From the NCBI RefSeq assembly GCF_000719865.1, contig NZ_JOID01000002.1, positions 186,001-250,000 on the forward strand: a stretch of 64,000 bases of DNA, written 5' to 3'. Below are positions 25,223 to 32,780 of the stretch, one piece after another (the first letter of the stretch is position 1; every line of letters begins with the position of its first letter). Both the position numbers and the translations under genes were made by a program. This DNA comes from Streptomyces albus subsp. albus. GTDB lineage: Bacteria > Actinomycetota > Actinomycetes > Streptomycetales > Streptomycetaceae. The notes under the pieces are model-generated. The model had not been told where the DNA came from, did no database searches, and worked only from the letters and a program-made list of their open reading frames with translations.

Positions 25223-26602
25223 GTGAGTATGTGGACCTCTCTTGAGCCGGCTTCGACGACCGTGGACGCGGGCGGCACCACGATGGTGCGGCTGCGGATC
25301 CGGAACACCGGGGACGTGGTGGACGAGTACCGCGTCGTCCCGGTGGGCGATCCGGCTCTCTGGGTGCGCGCGGACCCGGCCGCCCTGAAGGTGTATCCGG
25401 GGCAGACGGGGACGGTGGAGCTGCGCTTCTCGCCGCCGCGCTCGCCCGACGCGACCGCCGGGCCCAATCCGTACGGCGTGCAGATCGTGCCGACGGAGCA
25501 CCCGGAGGCGGCCACGGTGGTGGAGGGCAACCTCACCATCACGCCGTTCACGGAGGTGCGGGCCGAACTGGTGCCCCCCGTCACCAAGGGGCGCTTCCGC
25601 GGCCGCCCCGTCCTCGCGGTGGACAACCTGGGCAACACCCGGCTGACCGCCTCGGTGACCGGCAACGACCCCAGCGACCAGCTCGGCTTCGACATCCACC
25701 CGAGCAGTCTGCAGATCGAGCCGGGCCGTGCCGCGTGGGTGAAGACGAGCGTGCGGCCGAAGGAGATCAGCTGGTTCGGGCGGAAGGAGATCCGCCCCTA
25801 CGCCCTCGGCCTCCAGCGCTCGGGGACCGAGCCGCTGCCCATCGAGGGAACCTACGTCCAGCGCAGCGTCTTCCCGCAGTGGGTGCTGGCCTGCTGCGCT
25901 CTGTTACTGGCGCTGGGCATGACGCTGGCCATCCTCTGGTTCGCCCGCGGCCCGCAGGTCAAGACCCTGGCCACCGAGAAGGCCGCGGCCGCCGGGGAGC
26001 AGCCCCAGGAACTCGCACCGCCGTCCACGAGCCCCTCGGCGTCGGCGCCCGAGCCGTCGGAGTCGGCGGAGGACAAGAAGCCGGAGAAGCCCGAGGAAGG
26101 CCCGGAGAAGGAGAAGGAGAAGGACAGCGACGGCGGTGGGGGCGGCGGTGGCGGTGGCGGCGACACCGGGGAGACGGCGCCCGCGAAGAAGAACAAGGCA
26201 CCGTCGGTCACCGGCACCTTCGTCAGCGACGACTCCGGCAAGTGCCTGAGCAGCACCGACGGCCAGGACGGCACCCAGCTCGTCATCGAGACCTGCCGCA
26301 AGGGCTCCGCGGGGCAGACCTGGAAGGCGGAGAACGACGGCACGTTCCGCTCCCAGGGGATGTGCATGGACGTGGCCTGGGGCAAGCACGACGACTTCAC
26401 CGACATCCAGATCGCCAACTGCAACGGGCAGCCCGCCCAGCAGTTCGAGTTCCACGAGGACAGGTATCTGCGGGCCGTGGATTCCGGCAAATGCGTCGAC
26501 ATCTTCGACCACCAGAAGGCCGACGGCAGCACGGCCGTGCTGTGGCCCTGCAACGGCGCGACCAACCAGCTCTGGAAGTTCAACGGCCGTCTGCCGGGCT
26601 AA
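25223..26602 (+). CDS. eCIS-linked membrane protein with cytosolic Ig-like region and ricin-type lectin domain
   Basis: 459 residues. The N-terminal about 210 residues are beta-rich Ig-like domains (SLEPASTTVDAGGTTMVRLRIRNTGDVVDEY) as in the so-called hydrolytic proteins of Streptomyces eCIS loci. A transmembrane helix follows at about 219-241, then a Pro/Glu/Lys linker and a ten-Gly run. The C-terminal 130 residues are a ricin B-type beta-trefoil (DSGKCLSSTDGQDG, GKCVDIFDHQKADGS, CNGATNQLW). Orientation suggests lectin outside. The layout recalls CisA, reported as required for Streptomyces CIS action; identity is not proven. TTA codon at 25904-25906, in the membrane helix. Start GTG 25223 (or ATG 25229) chosen by homology of the N-terminus. 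Confidence 0.75.
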   Translation: MSMWTSLEPASTTVDAGGTTMVRLRIRNTGDVVDEYRVVPVGDPALWVRADPAALKVYPGQTGTVELRFSPPRSPDATAGPNPYGVQIVPTEHPEAATVVEGNLTITPFTEVRAELVPPVTKGRFRGRPVLAVDNLGNTRLTASVTGNDPSDQLGFDIHPSSLQIEPGRAAWVKTSVRPKEISWFGRKEIRPYALGLQRSGTEPLPIEGTYVQRSVFPQWVLACCALLLALGMTLAILWFARGPQVKTLATEKAAAAGEQPQELAPPSTSPSASAPEPSESAEDKKPEKPEEGPEKEKEKDSDGGGGGGGGGGDTGETAPAKKNKAPSVTGTFVSDDSGKCLSSTDGQDGTQLVIETCRKGSAGQTWKAENDGTFRSQGMCMDVAWGKHDDFTDIQIANCNGQPAQQFEFHEDRYLRAVDSGKCVDIFDHQKADGSTAVLWPCNGATNQLWKFNGRLPG

Positions 26603-27159
26603 GACCCCGCTCCACTCGGAACGGTCGTCACCGCAAGCACCGGGTTGAGAGGCTCCACAAGCTCCTTGGCGGCGACGGCCACGAGGCGGGCGGGTGCATC
26701 ACCCTCCAGCAACGCGCTCACGTACTCAAGGGCTTCCGCGGGCGAGAGCACGGGCAGCCTTTGGCGCAGTGTCCGCACGGCGTCCATCCGTCCGCGCGCA
26801 GCGGCGATTCCGCGGAGCGCATCGTGCAGATCGTCCACTGCTGTGCGCACCGGCAGCCCGCGTATCCGAGCCCGGTAGTCGGCCTCCCACTCCCCGGTTC
26901 TCGCGGAGACGACACCGATCCGATGCAGTCCCCCGTCGACGCGGTCGACCAGATACGGCCCATTGCCAACCAGCGCGTACGTCGAGTTCCGGGTGCGTAC
27001 GAAGTCCTCGGACTGCCAGGAGACGATCCACACCAGCTCGTGCTCCATGATGCGGACCACAGCCATCCTCACCGCGTCCGCGCTCACAGCTCGCCACTGC
27101 TGATAGTCGCGCTCCAGCTGGTCCTCGACTGCCCGAACGGCGGCTTCTCGCTCGATCAC
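26599..27159 (-). CDS. Imm35/YrhB-domain protein, possible immunity protein
   Basis: 186 residues from the GTG at 27159. Residues 1-90 fit the YrhB/Imm35 fold: AVRAVEDQLERDYQQW, VRIMEHELVWIVSWQSEDFV, and YALVGNGPYLVDRVDGGLHRIG, with the characteristic GNGPYLVDR. Imm35 proteins are predicted immunity factors in polymorphic-toxin loci but also occur alone in Streptomyces. The C-terminal half is helical and unrecognised. Its TAG stop overlaps the TAA stop of the convergent lectin gene by three to four bases. Longer upstream starts (to 27285) exist but lack conserved sequence. Confidence 0.65.
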   Translation of the reverse strand: MIEREAAVRAVEDQLERDYQQWRAVSADAVRMAVVRIMEHELVWIVSWQSEDFVRTRNSTYALVGNGPYLVDRVDGGLHRIGVVSARTGEWEADYRARIRGLPVRTAVDDLHDALRGIAAARGRMDAVRTLRQRLPVLSPAEALEYVSALLEGDAPARLVAVAAKELVEPLNPVLAVTTVPSGAGS

Positions 27160-27553
27160 GCATGCAGCATCCCGTACCGGTCCCTCTGCCGACCAGTGAA
27201 TGCGCACGGCACGGCGCCACGTACGAGAGGGCTGAGGACGGCACCCGGGCCTGCCGGTGATCGTCAACGCGCGGACGGAGGTCATCGCCGAACGGCTGGA
27301 CAGCCGGGGGGACCAGGCACAGCCGATACGAGCGAGAGTCCCGGGGAACCGAGCGGGAGCGCGCGTACTCCTACGAGGCCGGCCCGAGGATCGTCCACGC
27401 CATCATGGCGGCGATCGAAGAACGGTGGATGACGGACAGTTGGTGACGTGTCCTGTACCTCCGGCCGACGCGCCCCCTGCCGGTGACCGACCCGATGCGG
27501 GACGCGGACGCGGTGCCCGCCCTGTTCTGAGGACGACGAGCGAGGAGAAGCCG
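27160..27553. other. 394-bp region with a possible gene remnant
   Basis: No intact gene is convincing. On the plus strand about 27318-27440 reads RYERESRGTERERAYSYEAG followed by PRIVHAIMAAIEERWMTDSW and a stop. The next stretch, to 27530, reads RVLYLRPTRPLPVTDPMRD and on to a stop. Together they look like the end of a small Streptomyces protein broken by a stop or frameshift. The MazG-like gene starts immediately afterwards. Confidence 0.3.
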
Positions 27554-27877
27554 ATGGCGGAGCGTACGTGGGAGCAAGTGGGCCGGCTGCGGAAGTGGCT
27601 GGACGCGGAGGTCGCCGACGCCTCGCCGGCGGATGTCCGGCTGCTGCGCGTACTGAAGATCGGGGAGGAGTACGGGGAGGTCGCGGAGGCCCTGCACGGC
27701 GCACTCGGCGCCAACCCGCGGAAGGGCCGCTCACACTCCTGGTCGGATGTGGAGAAGGAACTCGTGGACACCATCGTGACGGCCATGGTCGCGCTGGACA
27801 CGATCGCGCCCGACGCGCGGCAGGCGTTCGAGGAGCGTCTGGACGCGCTGGTGGACCGTGTGATTCCCGCACCGTAG
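27554..27877 (+). CDS. MazG-like nucleotide pyrophosphohydrolase family protein
   Basis: 107 residues. LRVLKIGEEYGEVAEALHGALGANPRKG is the helical EExxE-like metal-binding core of all-alpha NTP pyrophosphatases, followed by VEKELVDTIVTAMVALDTIAPD. Single-domain MazG-like proteins hydrolyse NTPs or dNTPs in house-cleaning or phage-defence roles. ATG at 27554 has GAGGAGAAG upstream. The family call is fairly secure; substrate unknown. It converges on the eCIS ATPase gene. Confidence 0.8.
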   Translation: MAERTWEQVGRLRKWLDAEVADASPADVRLLRVLKIGEEYGEVAEALHGALGANPRKGRSHSWSDVEKELVDTIVTAMVALDTIAPDARQAFEERLDALVDRVIPAP

Positions 27878-28048
27878 AGCCACGCGCGGGCGCCGGGGAC
27901 CGGCCCCGGCCGTGCGGGAACCGGGCGCCACCGGGCCGCTGCCGGGTAGGAGGGCCGCATCGTCTCCCTGGTCGCCGTCCGGCCCGTCCCGGCCTCGTGG
28001 CCGGCCGCGCTGCGCCCGGGCGGGGGGCCCGTCACCGGATCCGGCCGG

Positions 28049-30535
28049 TCACCAGCCCCGGCCGGCCGAGGGCACCAGCCGGCCGGCCTTGCGGTACTCC
28101 CGCTGCGCCCCGGCCAGCAGGTCCTCCGGGCCCACCGCGCCGCCCCGGGCCGCCGCCGCGTAGGCGGCGGTGACCACGGCGCTGCGGATCGCACCGCCGG
28201 ACAGCTCGAACTCCCGCGCGCACGGCCCCGCGTCGAGGCCCTCCTCGCACGGCACGGCCGCCAGGCTGTTGTGCCACAGCGCGAGGCGCTGCTCCGCGTC
28301 GGGGAACGGGAAGTCGATCACCAGGTCGAGCCGGCGGGTGAACGCCTCGTCGATATTGGCCCGGAGGTTGGTGGTCAGCAGCGCGATGCCGTCGAAGGAC
28401 TCCAGCCGCTGGAGCAGATAGGCGCTCTCCATGTTGGCGTAGCGGTCGTGCGAGTCCTTCACCTCGGAGCGCTTGCCGAACACGGCGTCGGCCTCGTCGA
28501 AGAGCAGCACCGCGTCCGTGCGGTCCGCCTCGGTGAAGATGCGTTCGAGGTTCTTCTCCGTCTCGCCGATGTACTTGTCGACGACGGAGGACAGCTGGAC
28601 GACATAGAGGTCGAGGCCGAGTTCGGCGGCCACCACCTCGGCCGACAGGGTCTTGCCGGTGCCGGACTCGCCCGCGAACAGGCCCAGGACGCCGCGTCCC
28701 CGGCCGCCGCCGGCGCTCAGCCGCCAGTCGCCCAGCACCCGGTCCCGGAAGCGGGAGCGCAGGGCCAGTTCCCGCAGTTGCGCCAACGGGGCCTCGGGGA
28801 GGACGAGATCGTCCCAGTCCACGGCGGGCCGGATGCGGCGGGCGTGCCGCTCCAGGCCCGAGGCGGACTGCTGGCGCGCGGCCAGCCGGACGTGGTCGGC
28901 GGTGAGCGGAGTGCCGTCGAAAGCGGCCAGGCCGCGCGCGGCCCCGGCGGCGCGCCGGATCTGCTCGTCGCCGAGCCGGTAGGCGGCGGTGACCCGGGCG
29001 AGGTCGAGCCCGTCGCTGCCGTTGCCGCTGCCGCTGCCGTTGCTGCCGCTCCCGCCGTCGCCGCTCCCCTCACCGTCGTCGCTCACGCCTCGATCCGGGC
29101 CGTCCCCGCCGTCGTCCAGGCCCAGTGCCTCGGCCCAGACGGTGGCGGCACCGGCCGTCCGCCGGGGGGCGTCGAGGGCCAGCGGCGCGGTGTGCTCGCC
29201 GGACCAGTGCGGGTCGTACGGCCGCGGCCCCGCGAGCAGCACCGGGACATCGCCCGTGGACAGTCCCCGGACCAGCGGAGCCGCCGCCTCGCCGTCCGGC
29301 AGCGGAGCCACGACGATCGCGCAGTCGCGCAGCCGGGCCTCGCGCAGCAGCGCGGTGAGCGGCGGCGGGACGGCGTGCGCGGGCGCGTGCGCCGTCGGTT
29401 CGGCGTGGTGGTGGCCGTCCGCGCCGGCCGTGCTTCCGGTCGCCGGGGGCGGGGTGAGGAGCAGCGCCTCCCGGCCGGCCGTCCGCAGCGCGGACAGGGC
29501 GCAGGAGAGGCCGTCGCCGGGACGGTGTTCGCGCAGATGCACCAGCAGGGGCTTCGTGGCAGGCCCTGCGGTCAGCCGTGCGGCGAGCCGTTCCGTGAAC
29601 GGATCGGGCCGCCCGCCGCCGCCCGCGTCAGCCGCGTCGGTGGTGCCGCCCGCGCCGGTGGCCCCGGCTGCGGCCGGGTCCGGCGCCGGCAGCAGCCGGG
29701 CGTGCCCGGCGAGGGCGGCGTCGGGGGTGTCGTCGCCGAGCAGATGGGCGGTGACCCGGTCGGGCACGCGCAACGAGCGGGAGAGGAACGGGCGTTCGTC
29801 TTCCTCGACGAGAAGCAGGCCGGTCGCGCGCAGGGGCGCCGACGGATGGAGCCGGGCCCGGGCGGCGGCCGACGCGGCGGGCAGGCCGAGCAGGTCGAGC
29901 ACCAGTCCGGTGGTGGCGCGGCGCCTGCCGACGTCGTCGTTGAGATAGCCGTAGAGGGGTTCGAAGGTCCGGTCGACGTCGGGGGCGAGTGCGGCCAGCA
30001 GGATCGGGACGTCCAGCCGGCCGAGGCCGAACCGTGCGGCGAGCCGGGGCAGCCGGTCGTCCGGGTGCGCGGTGGCGCCGCCGGGCGGCCGGCCCTCGTC
30101 GTCGGCGATGCCGGCGTCGCCGTCGCCCTCGCCGCCGTAGCCGTCGCCGTCACTGTCGTCGGGCGCGCTGATGCCGTCGATCTCGCCGGTCCGCGGTGTG
30201 CCGCCGGCCGTGCGGAGCGCGTGCGTGATCGCATCGGGGGACAGATAGAGACCGCGCAGCGGGTCGTCGGCGGTCGGGTCGCCGGAGCTGCGCGACTCCA
30301 CCAGGGCCGCGGTGTGTTCGCGCAGGCGTATGAGCCGAGCGGCGAGAGCCGCGGCGGGGCGGGACGTCCGGGGGGCCGAGTGGAGCGATCGGTCCGTGCG
30401 GTCCGGGCGGTCCGTGCGCTCGGCGTGGTTCGCGTGGCTCAAGTGGTTCACCTGGTCCGGGTGTTCTGTGCGGTCCGTGCGCTCCGCGTCGTTCATGCGC
30501 TCGGCGTGGTCCGTGAGGCCGGGGAAAGCTGTCAC
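28049..30535 (-). CDS. eCIS AAA+ ATPase (Afp15-like)
   Basis: 828 residues. The C-terminal third is an AAA+ module: Walker A FAGESGTGKT (about 622-631), Walker B VLLFDEADAVFGKRSEVKDSHDRYANME, and arginine finger/sensor region TTNLRANIDEAFTRRLDLVIDFPFPD. This FtsH/VPS4-like ATPase occurs in most eCIS loci and is needed for assembly. The middle 400 residues are an N-terminal regulatory region also typical of the family. Residues 1-50 are a charged repeat (HAERTDRPDRTDRS-like). ATG 30535 is fixed by an ATGA overlap with the DUF4255 gene. Confidence 0.93.
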   Translation of the reverse strand: MTAFPGLTDHAERMNDAERTDRTEHPDQVNHLSHANHAERTDRPDRTDRSLHSAPRTSRPAAALAARLIRLREHTAALVESRSSGDPTADDPLRGLYLSPDAITHALRTAGGTPRTGEIDGISAPDDSDGDGYGGEGDGDAGIADDEGRPPGGATAHPDDRLPRLAARFGLGRLDVPILLAALAPDVDRTFEPLYGYLNDDVGRRRATTGLVLDLLGLPAASAAARARLHPSAPLRATGLLLVEEDERPFLSRSLRVPDRVTAHLLGDDTPDAALAGHARLLPAPDPAAAGATGAGGTTDAADAGGGGRPDPFTERLAARLTAGPATKPLLVHLREHRPGDGLSCALSALRTAGREALLLTPPPATGSTAGADGHHHAEPTAHAPAHAVPPPLTALLREARLRDCAIVVAPLPDGEAAAPLVRGLSTGDVPVLLAGPRPYDPHWSGEHTAPLALDAPRRTAGAATVWAEALGLDDGGDGPDRGVSDDGEGSGDGGSGSNGSGSGNGSDGLDLARVTAAYRLGDEQIRRAAGAARGLAAFDGTPLTADHVRLAARQQSASGLERHARRIRPAVDWDDLVLPEAPLAQLRELALRSRFRDRVLGDWRLSAGGGRGRGVLGLFAGESGTGKTLSAEVVAAELGLDLYVVQLSSVVDKYIGETEKNLERIFTEADRTDAVLLFDEADAVFGKRSEVKDSHDRYANMESAYLLQRLESFDGIALLTTNLRANIDEAFTRRLDLVIDFPFPDAEQRLALWHNSLAAVPCEEGLDAGPCAREFELSGGAIRSAVVTAAYAAAARGGAVGPEDLLAGAQREYRKAGRLVPSAGRGW

Positions 30536-31407
30536 CGCCGTGCTCCGCCCTTCCGGCGGCCCGCCGCTCCGGCGGCCCCGCGGTCACCGGGCGGGGTTCC
30601 GGCCGGCGATCCGGGACCGCTACCGGACCCCGGCCCGCCGCCACGGGCGCCACCGGAGGCGCCCCCGTTCGCGTCACCGCCGCCGTCCGGCGGCCCGTCC
30701 CCGCCGTCCCCGCCGTCCCGCCCGTTCCGCCCGGCGGGACGGGAGCCGGTGCCGTCCGCCGCGAGCGTGCCGCCGGCCAACTGCCGCAGATGGCGCGGCC
30801 GGTGGTGCCGCTCGGGCGAACCGTCCAGGTCGCCGTCCAGTCCGCGCACCCGGACCCCGGCGCCCTCGGTGACCGGCGGGCCGGCCGCGTACTCCGGTAC
30901 GGCGGGGAAGGGCGCGGTGATCACCACGTCCAGCGACGGCTTCAGTTCACCGCCCAGCGCCGACCAGATGTCGGCGAGGGAGCGCGACTCGGACGGCGGC
31001 ACCCCGATGGTGATCGGCACGGAGAGCCCCAGTTCCGCCAGCGCGCCCGTCAGCTCCGCGGGCGTCAGCACCTCGTGGGGCAGCAACGTGGCCATGACGG
31101 CCGAGAGCAGCCGGTGTTCGTCCTCCGGGCGCTTGGTCCAGGCGGTGACCAGATACGACAGCCGAAACCAGCGGGGTGGCTGACGGCGTTTCAGTACGAT
31201 GCCCTGGGCGTCCTTCACGGAGACGGCGCCGCGGTGCCTTCGCTCGGTGTCCTCGCGGATGTCGTACAAGTAGGCGTCGATCGTGGGGGTGTTGCGGCGC
31301 GCGGCCCAGTCGCGGCTCGGGGCCTCGAAGGAGACCTCCACATCCGTCCCGGAGAACAGACCACCGCGCAGGAGGCCCTTCAGAACGTGGTCGACCTCAT
31401 GAATCAC
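30532..31407 (-). CDS. DUF4255 / Pvc16-like tail terminator protein
   Basis: 291 residues from the GTG at 31407. Residues 1-190 are the conserved Pvc16_N/DUF4255 domain: VIHEVDHVLKGLL, VEVSFEAPSRDWAARRNTPTIDAYLYDIRED, RWFRLSYLVTAWTKRPEDEHRLLSAV. This protein caps the sheath-tube end in eCIS particles. The last about 90 residues are Gly/Arg-rich disorder. It overlaps the ATPase by four bases, so cap and ATPase are co-translated, apart from the main structural operon. Confidence 0.92.
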   Translation of the reverse strand: MIHEVDHVLKGLLRGGLFSGTDVEVSFEAPSRDWAARRNTPTIDAYLYDIREDTERRHRGAVSVKDAQGIVLKRRQPPRWFRLSYLVTAWTKRPEDEHRLLSAVMATLLPHEVLTPAELTGALAELGLSVPITIGVPPSESRSLADIWSALGGELKPSLDVVITAPFPAVPEYAAGPPVTEGAGVRVRGLDGDLDGSPERHHRPRHLRQLAGGTLAADGTGSRPAGRNGRDGGDGGDGPPDGGGDANGGASGGARGGGPGSGSGPGSPAGTPPGDRGAAGAAGRRKGGARR

Positions 31408-31533
31408 CGTGCTGTCCGGCCCTTCCCGTTCCGCTGCCCCGCGCCCGCGCACGGCGTTCCCCCGCGGCATCCTGCCCCGGCCGCGGCCCGTGCGTCCCGT
31501 ACCGGGGGGACGGCCCGGGGGCAGCGTCCGCTG

Positions 31534-31582
31534 CCCGTACGGCCCCCGTCGCCGGCCGGGCGGGCAACGGGGGCGGTACGGG
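31534..31582 (-). terminator. Hairpin downstream of the LuxR gene
   Basis: CCCGTACGGCCCCCGT (31534-31549) pairs with ACGGGGGCGGTACGGG (31567-31582) with one mismatch in 16 and a 17-base loop. It starts 66 bases after the LuxR stop and ends about 127 bases before the DUF4255 start, so the latter may have its own promoter. Confidence 0.65.
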
Positions 31583-31647
31583 CCCCCCGCGGCGGCCGCT
31601 CGCCCGCGGGCCCTCACGGCGGCGTGCGAGACGGCTCGCGCGCGGGC

Positions 31648-32424
31648 TCAGATATAGCCCTCACGCAGCGCGTAGGCGACGGCGTGCGCCCGGTTGCGGA
31701 GTTGGAGCCGGGTGGTCAGCCCGTGCAGCACGTTCTTCACGGTGCGCTCGGAATAGGACAACTTTCCGGCGATCTCCCGGGTGTCCATGCCCTCGGACAC
31801 CAGCCGGAGGATGTCGATCTCCCGCGGCGCCAGTCCGGCCGGGCTGCCGCCGGGCTGCTGCGCGGCGTTCCGCTGGAGCCGTCCGACCTGATTGATCAGC
31901 CGGCCGAGAAGATCGGACGGCAGATCGCCCTCGCCGCGCGCCGCGGCCACCACGGCCTGCAGCAGCCGCTGGTCGGTGGCCTCGTGGCGCCAGAGGATGG
32001 CGCCGACCCCGCACTCGATGACCTGGAGCAGTTCGGCCTCCCGGATGACCCCCGTGACCAGGACGGCGTTGAGGCCGTCGGTCCGCACCAGTCTGCGCAG
32101 CCGCAGCATCGTGCTCTCGTCCAGCCGGTCCGCGAGGACCACGGCGACGGTGCGGACGCCGCTGCGTGCCTCCCCGGTCCGCGTCTCCCCGGCCCGCGTC
32201 TCCCCGGCCCGCGTCTCCCCGGCCGCCCGCGTCTCGCCGATGGCCCGGACGACGCCGGCCCGCGCCTCCAAGCCCCTGCTCTCGCCCACGAGTTCGATCT
32301 CGGGGCGCTGCCGGAGCTGGCTGACCGCACCGGCTCTCGTGATCGGGTCGGAGGCGTGGATGACCACGGGTATCCGGTCGACCGTTGTCGTGCTCTTGAA
32401 CGTCGTACGCACGTCTTCCCCCAC
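31648..32424 (-). CDS. LuxR/NarL-type regulator with a degenerate receiver
   Basis: 258 residues. The C-terminus (about 192-250, GLAPREIDILRLVSEGMDTREIAGKLSYSERTVKNVLHGL) is a NarL-type helix-turn-helix. The N-terminus resembles a receiver fold (IPVVIHASDPITRAGAVSQLRQRPEIELVGES) but the segment that should carry the phospho-Asp is replaced by AGETR repeats, and no Asp follows the third strand (AVVLADRLDES). It is likely an unphosphorylated pseudo-receiver. It lies beside eCIS genes, as LuxR regulators do in other Streptomyces eCIS loci, and is divergent from the LAL regulator. Confidence 0.85.
   Translation of the reverse strand: MGEDVRTTFKSTTTVDRIPVVIHASDPITRAGAVSQLRQRPEIELVGESRGLEARAGVVRAIGETRAAGETRAGETRAGETRTGEARSGVRTVAVVLADRLDESTMLRLRRLVRTDGLNAVLVTGVIREAELLQVIECGVGAILWRHEATDQRLLQAVVAAARGEGDLPSDLLGRLINQVGRLQRNAAQQPGGSPAGLAPREIDILRLVSEGMDTREIAGKLSYSERTVKNVLHGLTTRLQLRNRAHAVAYALREGYI
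32171..32233 (-). repeat. 15-bp coding tandem repeat in the LuxR gene
   Basis: TCCCCGGYCCGCGTC is repeated three times exactly in phase (32171-32215), followed by an 18-bp variant. It encodes the AGETR repeats of the degenerate receiver and could vary in copy number by slippage without shifting frame. Confidence 0.75.
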
Positions 32425-32780
32425 TTCCGGAAGTCCGGTTCACCGGCTCCATCTGCTGCTGCTCGGCGGCCGGATGGCGGCGACGGCGCCGGCTCCACTG
32501 TCCGAGGGTCCGGATGCCGCCCGTCTCACACCGTCCTCGACGGGATAAGAGCGACATCAGTTCATTTGGTGACCGGATTTGTTGCCGACACCATCGAGCA
32601 CAGATTTCCCCGCGGAGACGCCTCCCTGCAATCGTGGTCAACCACGAAAAGACCACGGACTCAACCATGGGAGCGCTCCCGGCATCTCTCCACATGGCGC
32701 GGAGAGCGCGATTCCGCCCACCGGCCCCGCCGCGGAGCCATGTTCCGCCGGGGTGTGACGCAGACACCGGAAAGGTGCCC
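32425..32780. promoter_or_regulatory. 356-bp divergent region between the two LuxR-type genes
   Basis: No gene seen. It contains the least GC-rich stretch near here (about 32540-32660, with GATAAGAGCGACATCAGTTC and CAGATTTCC), fitting promoters for both regulators. I cannot assign -10/-35 boxes or an operator with confidence. Confidence 0.5.

Noticed and set aside
7300..31407. Prophage or R-type tailocin island
   Set aside because: No integrase, terminase, portal, capsid, lysis genes or attachment repeats; presence of AAA+ ATPase, DUF4255 and LysM adaptor fits eCIS.
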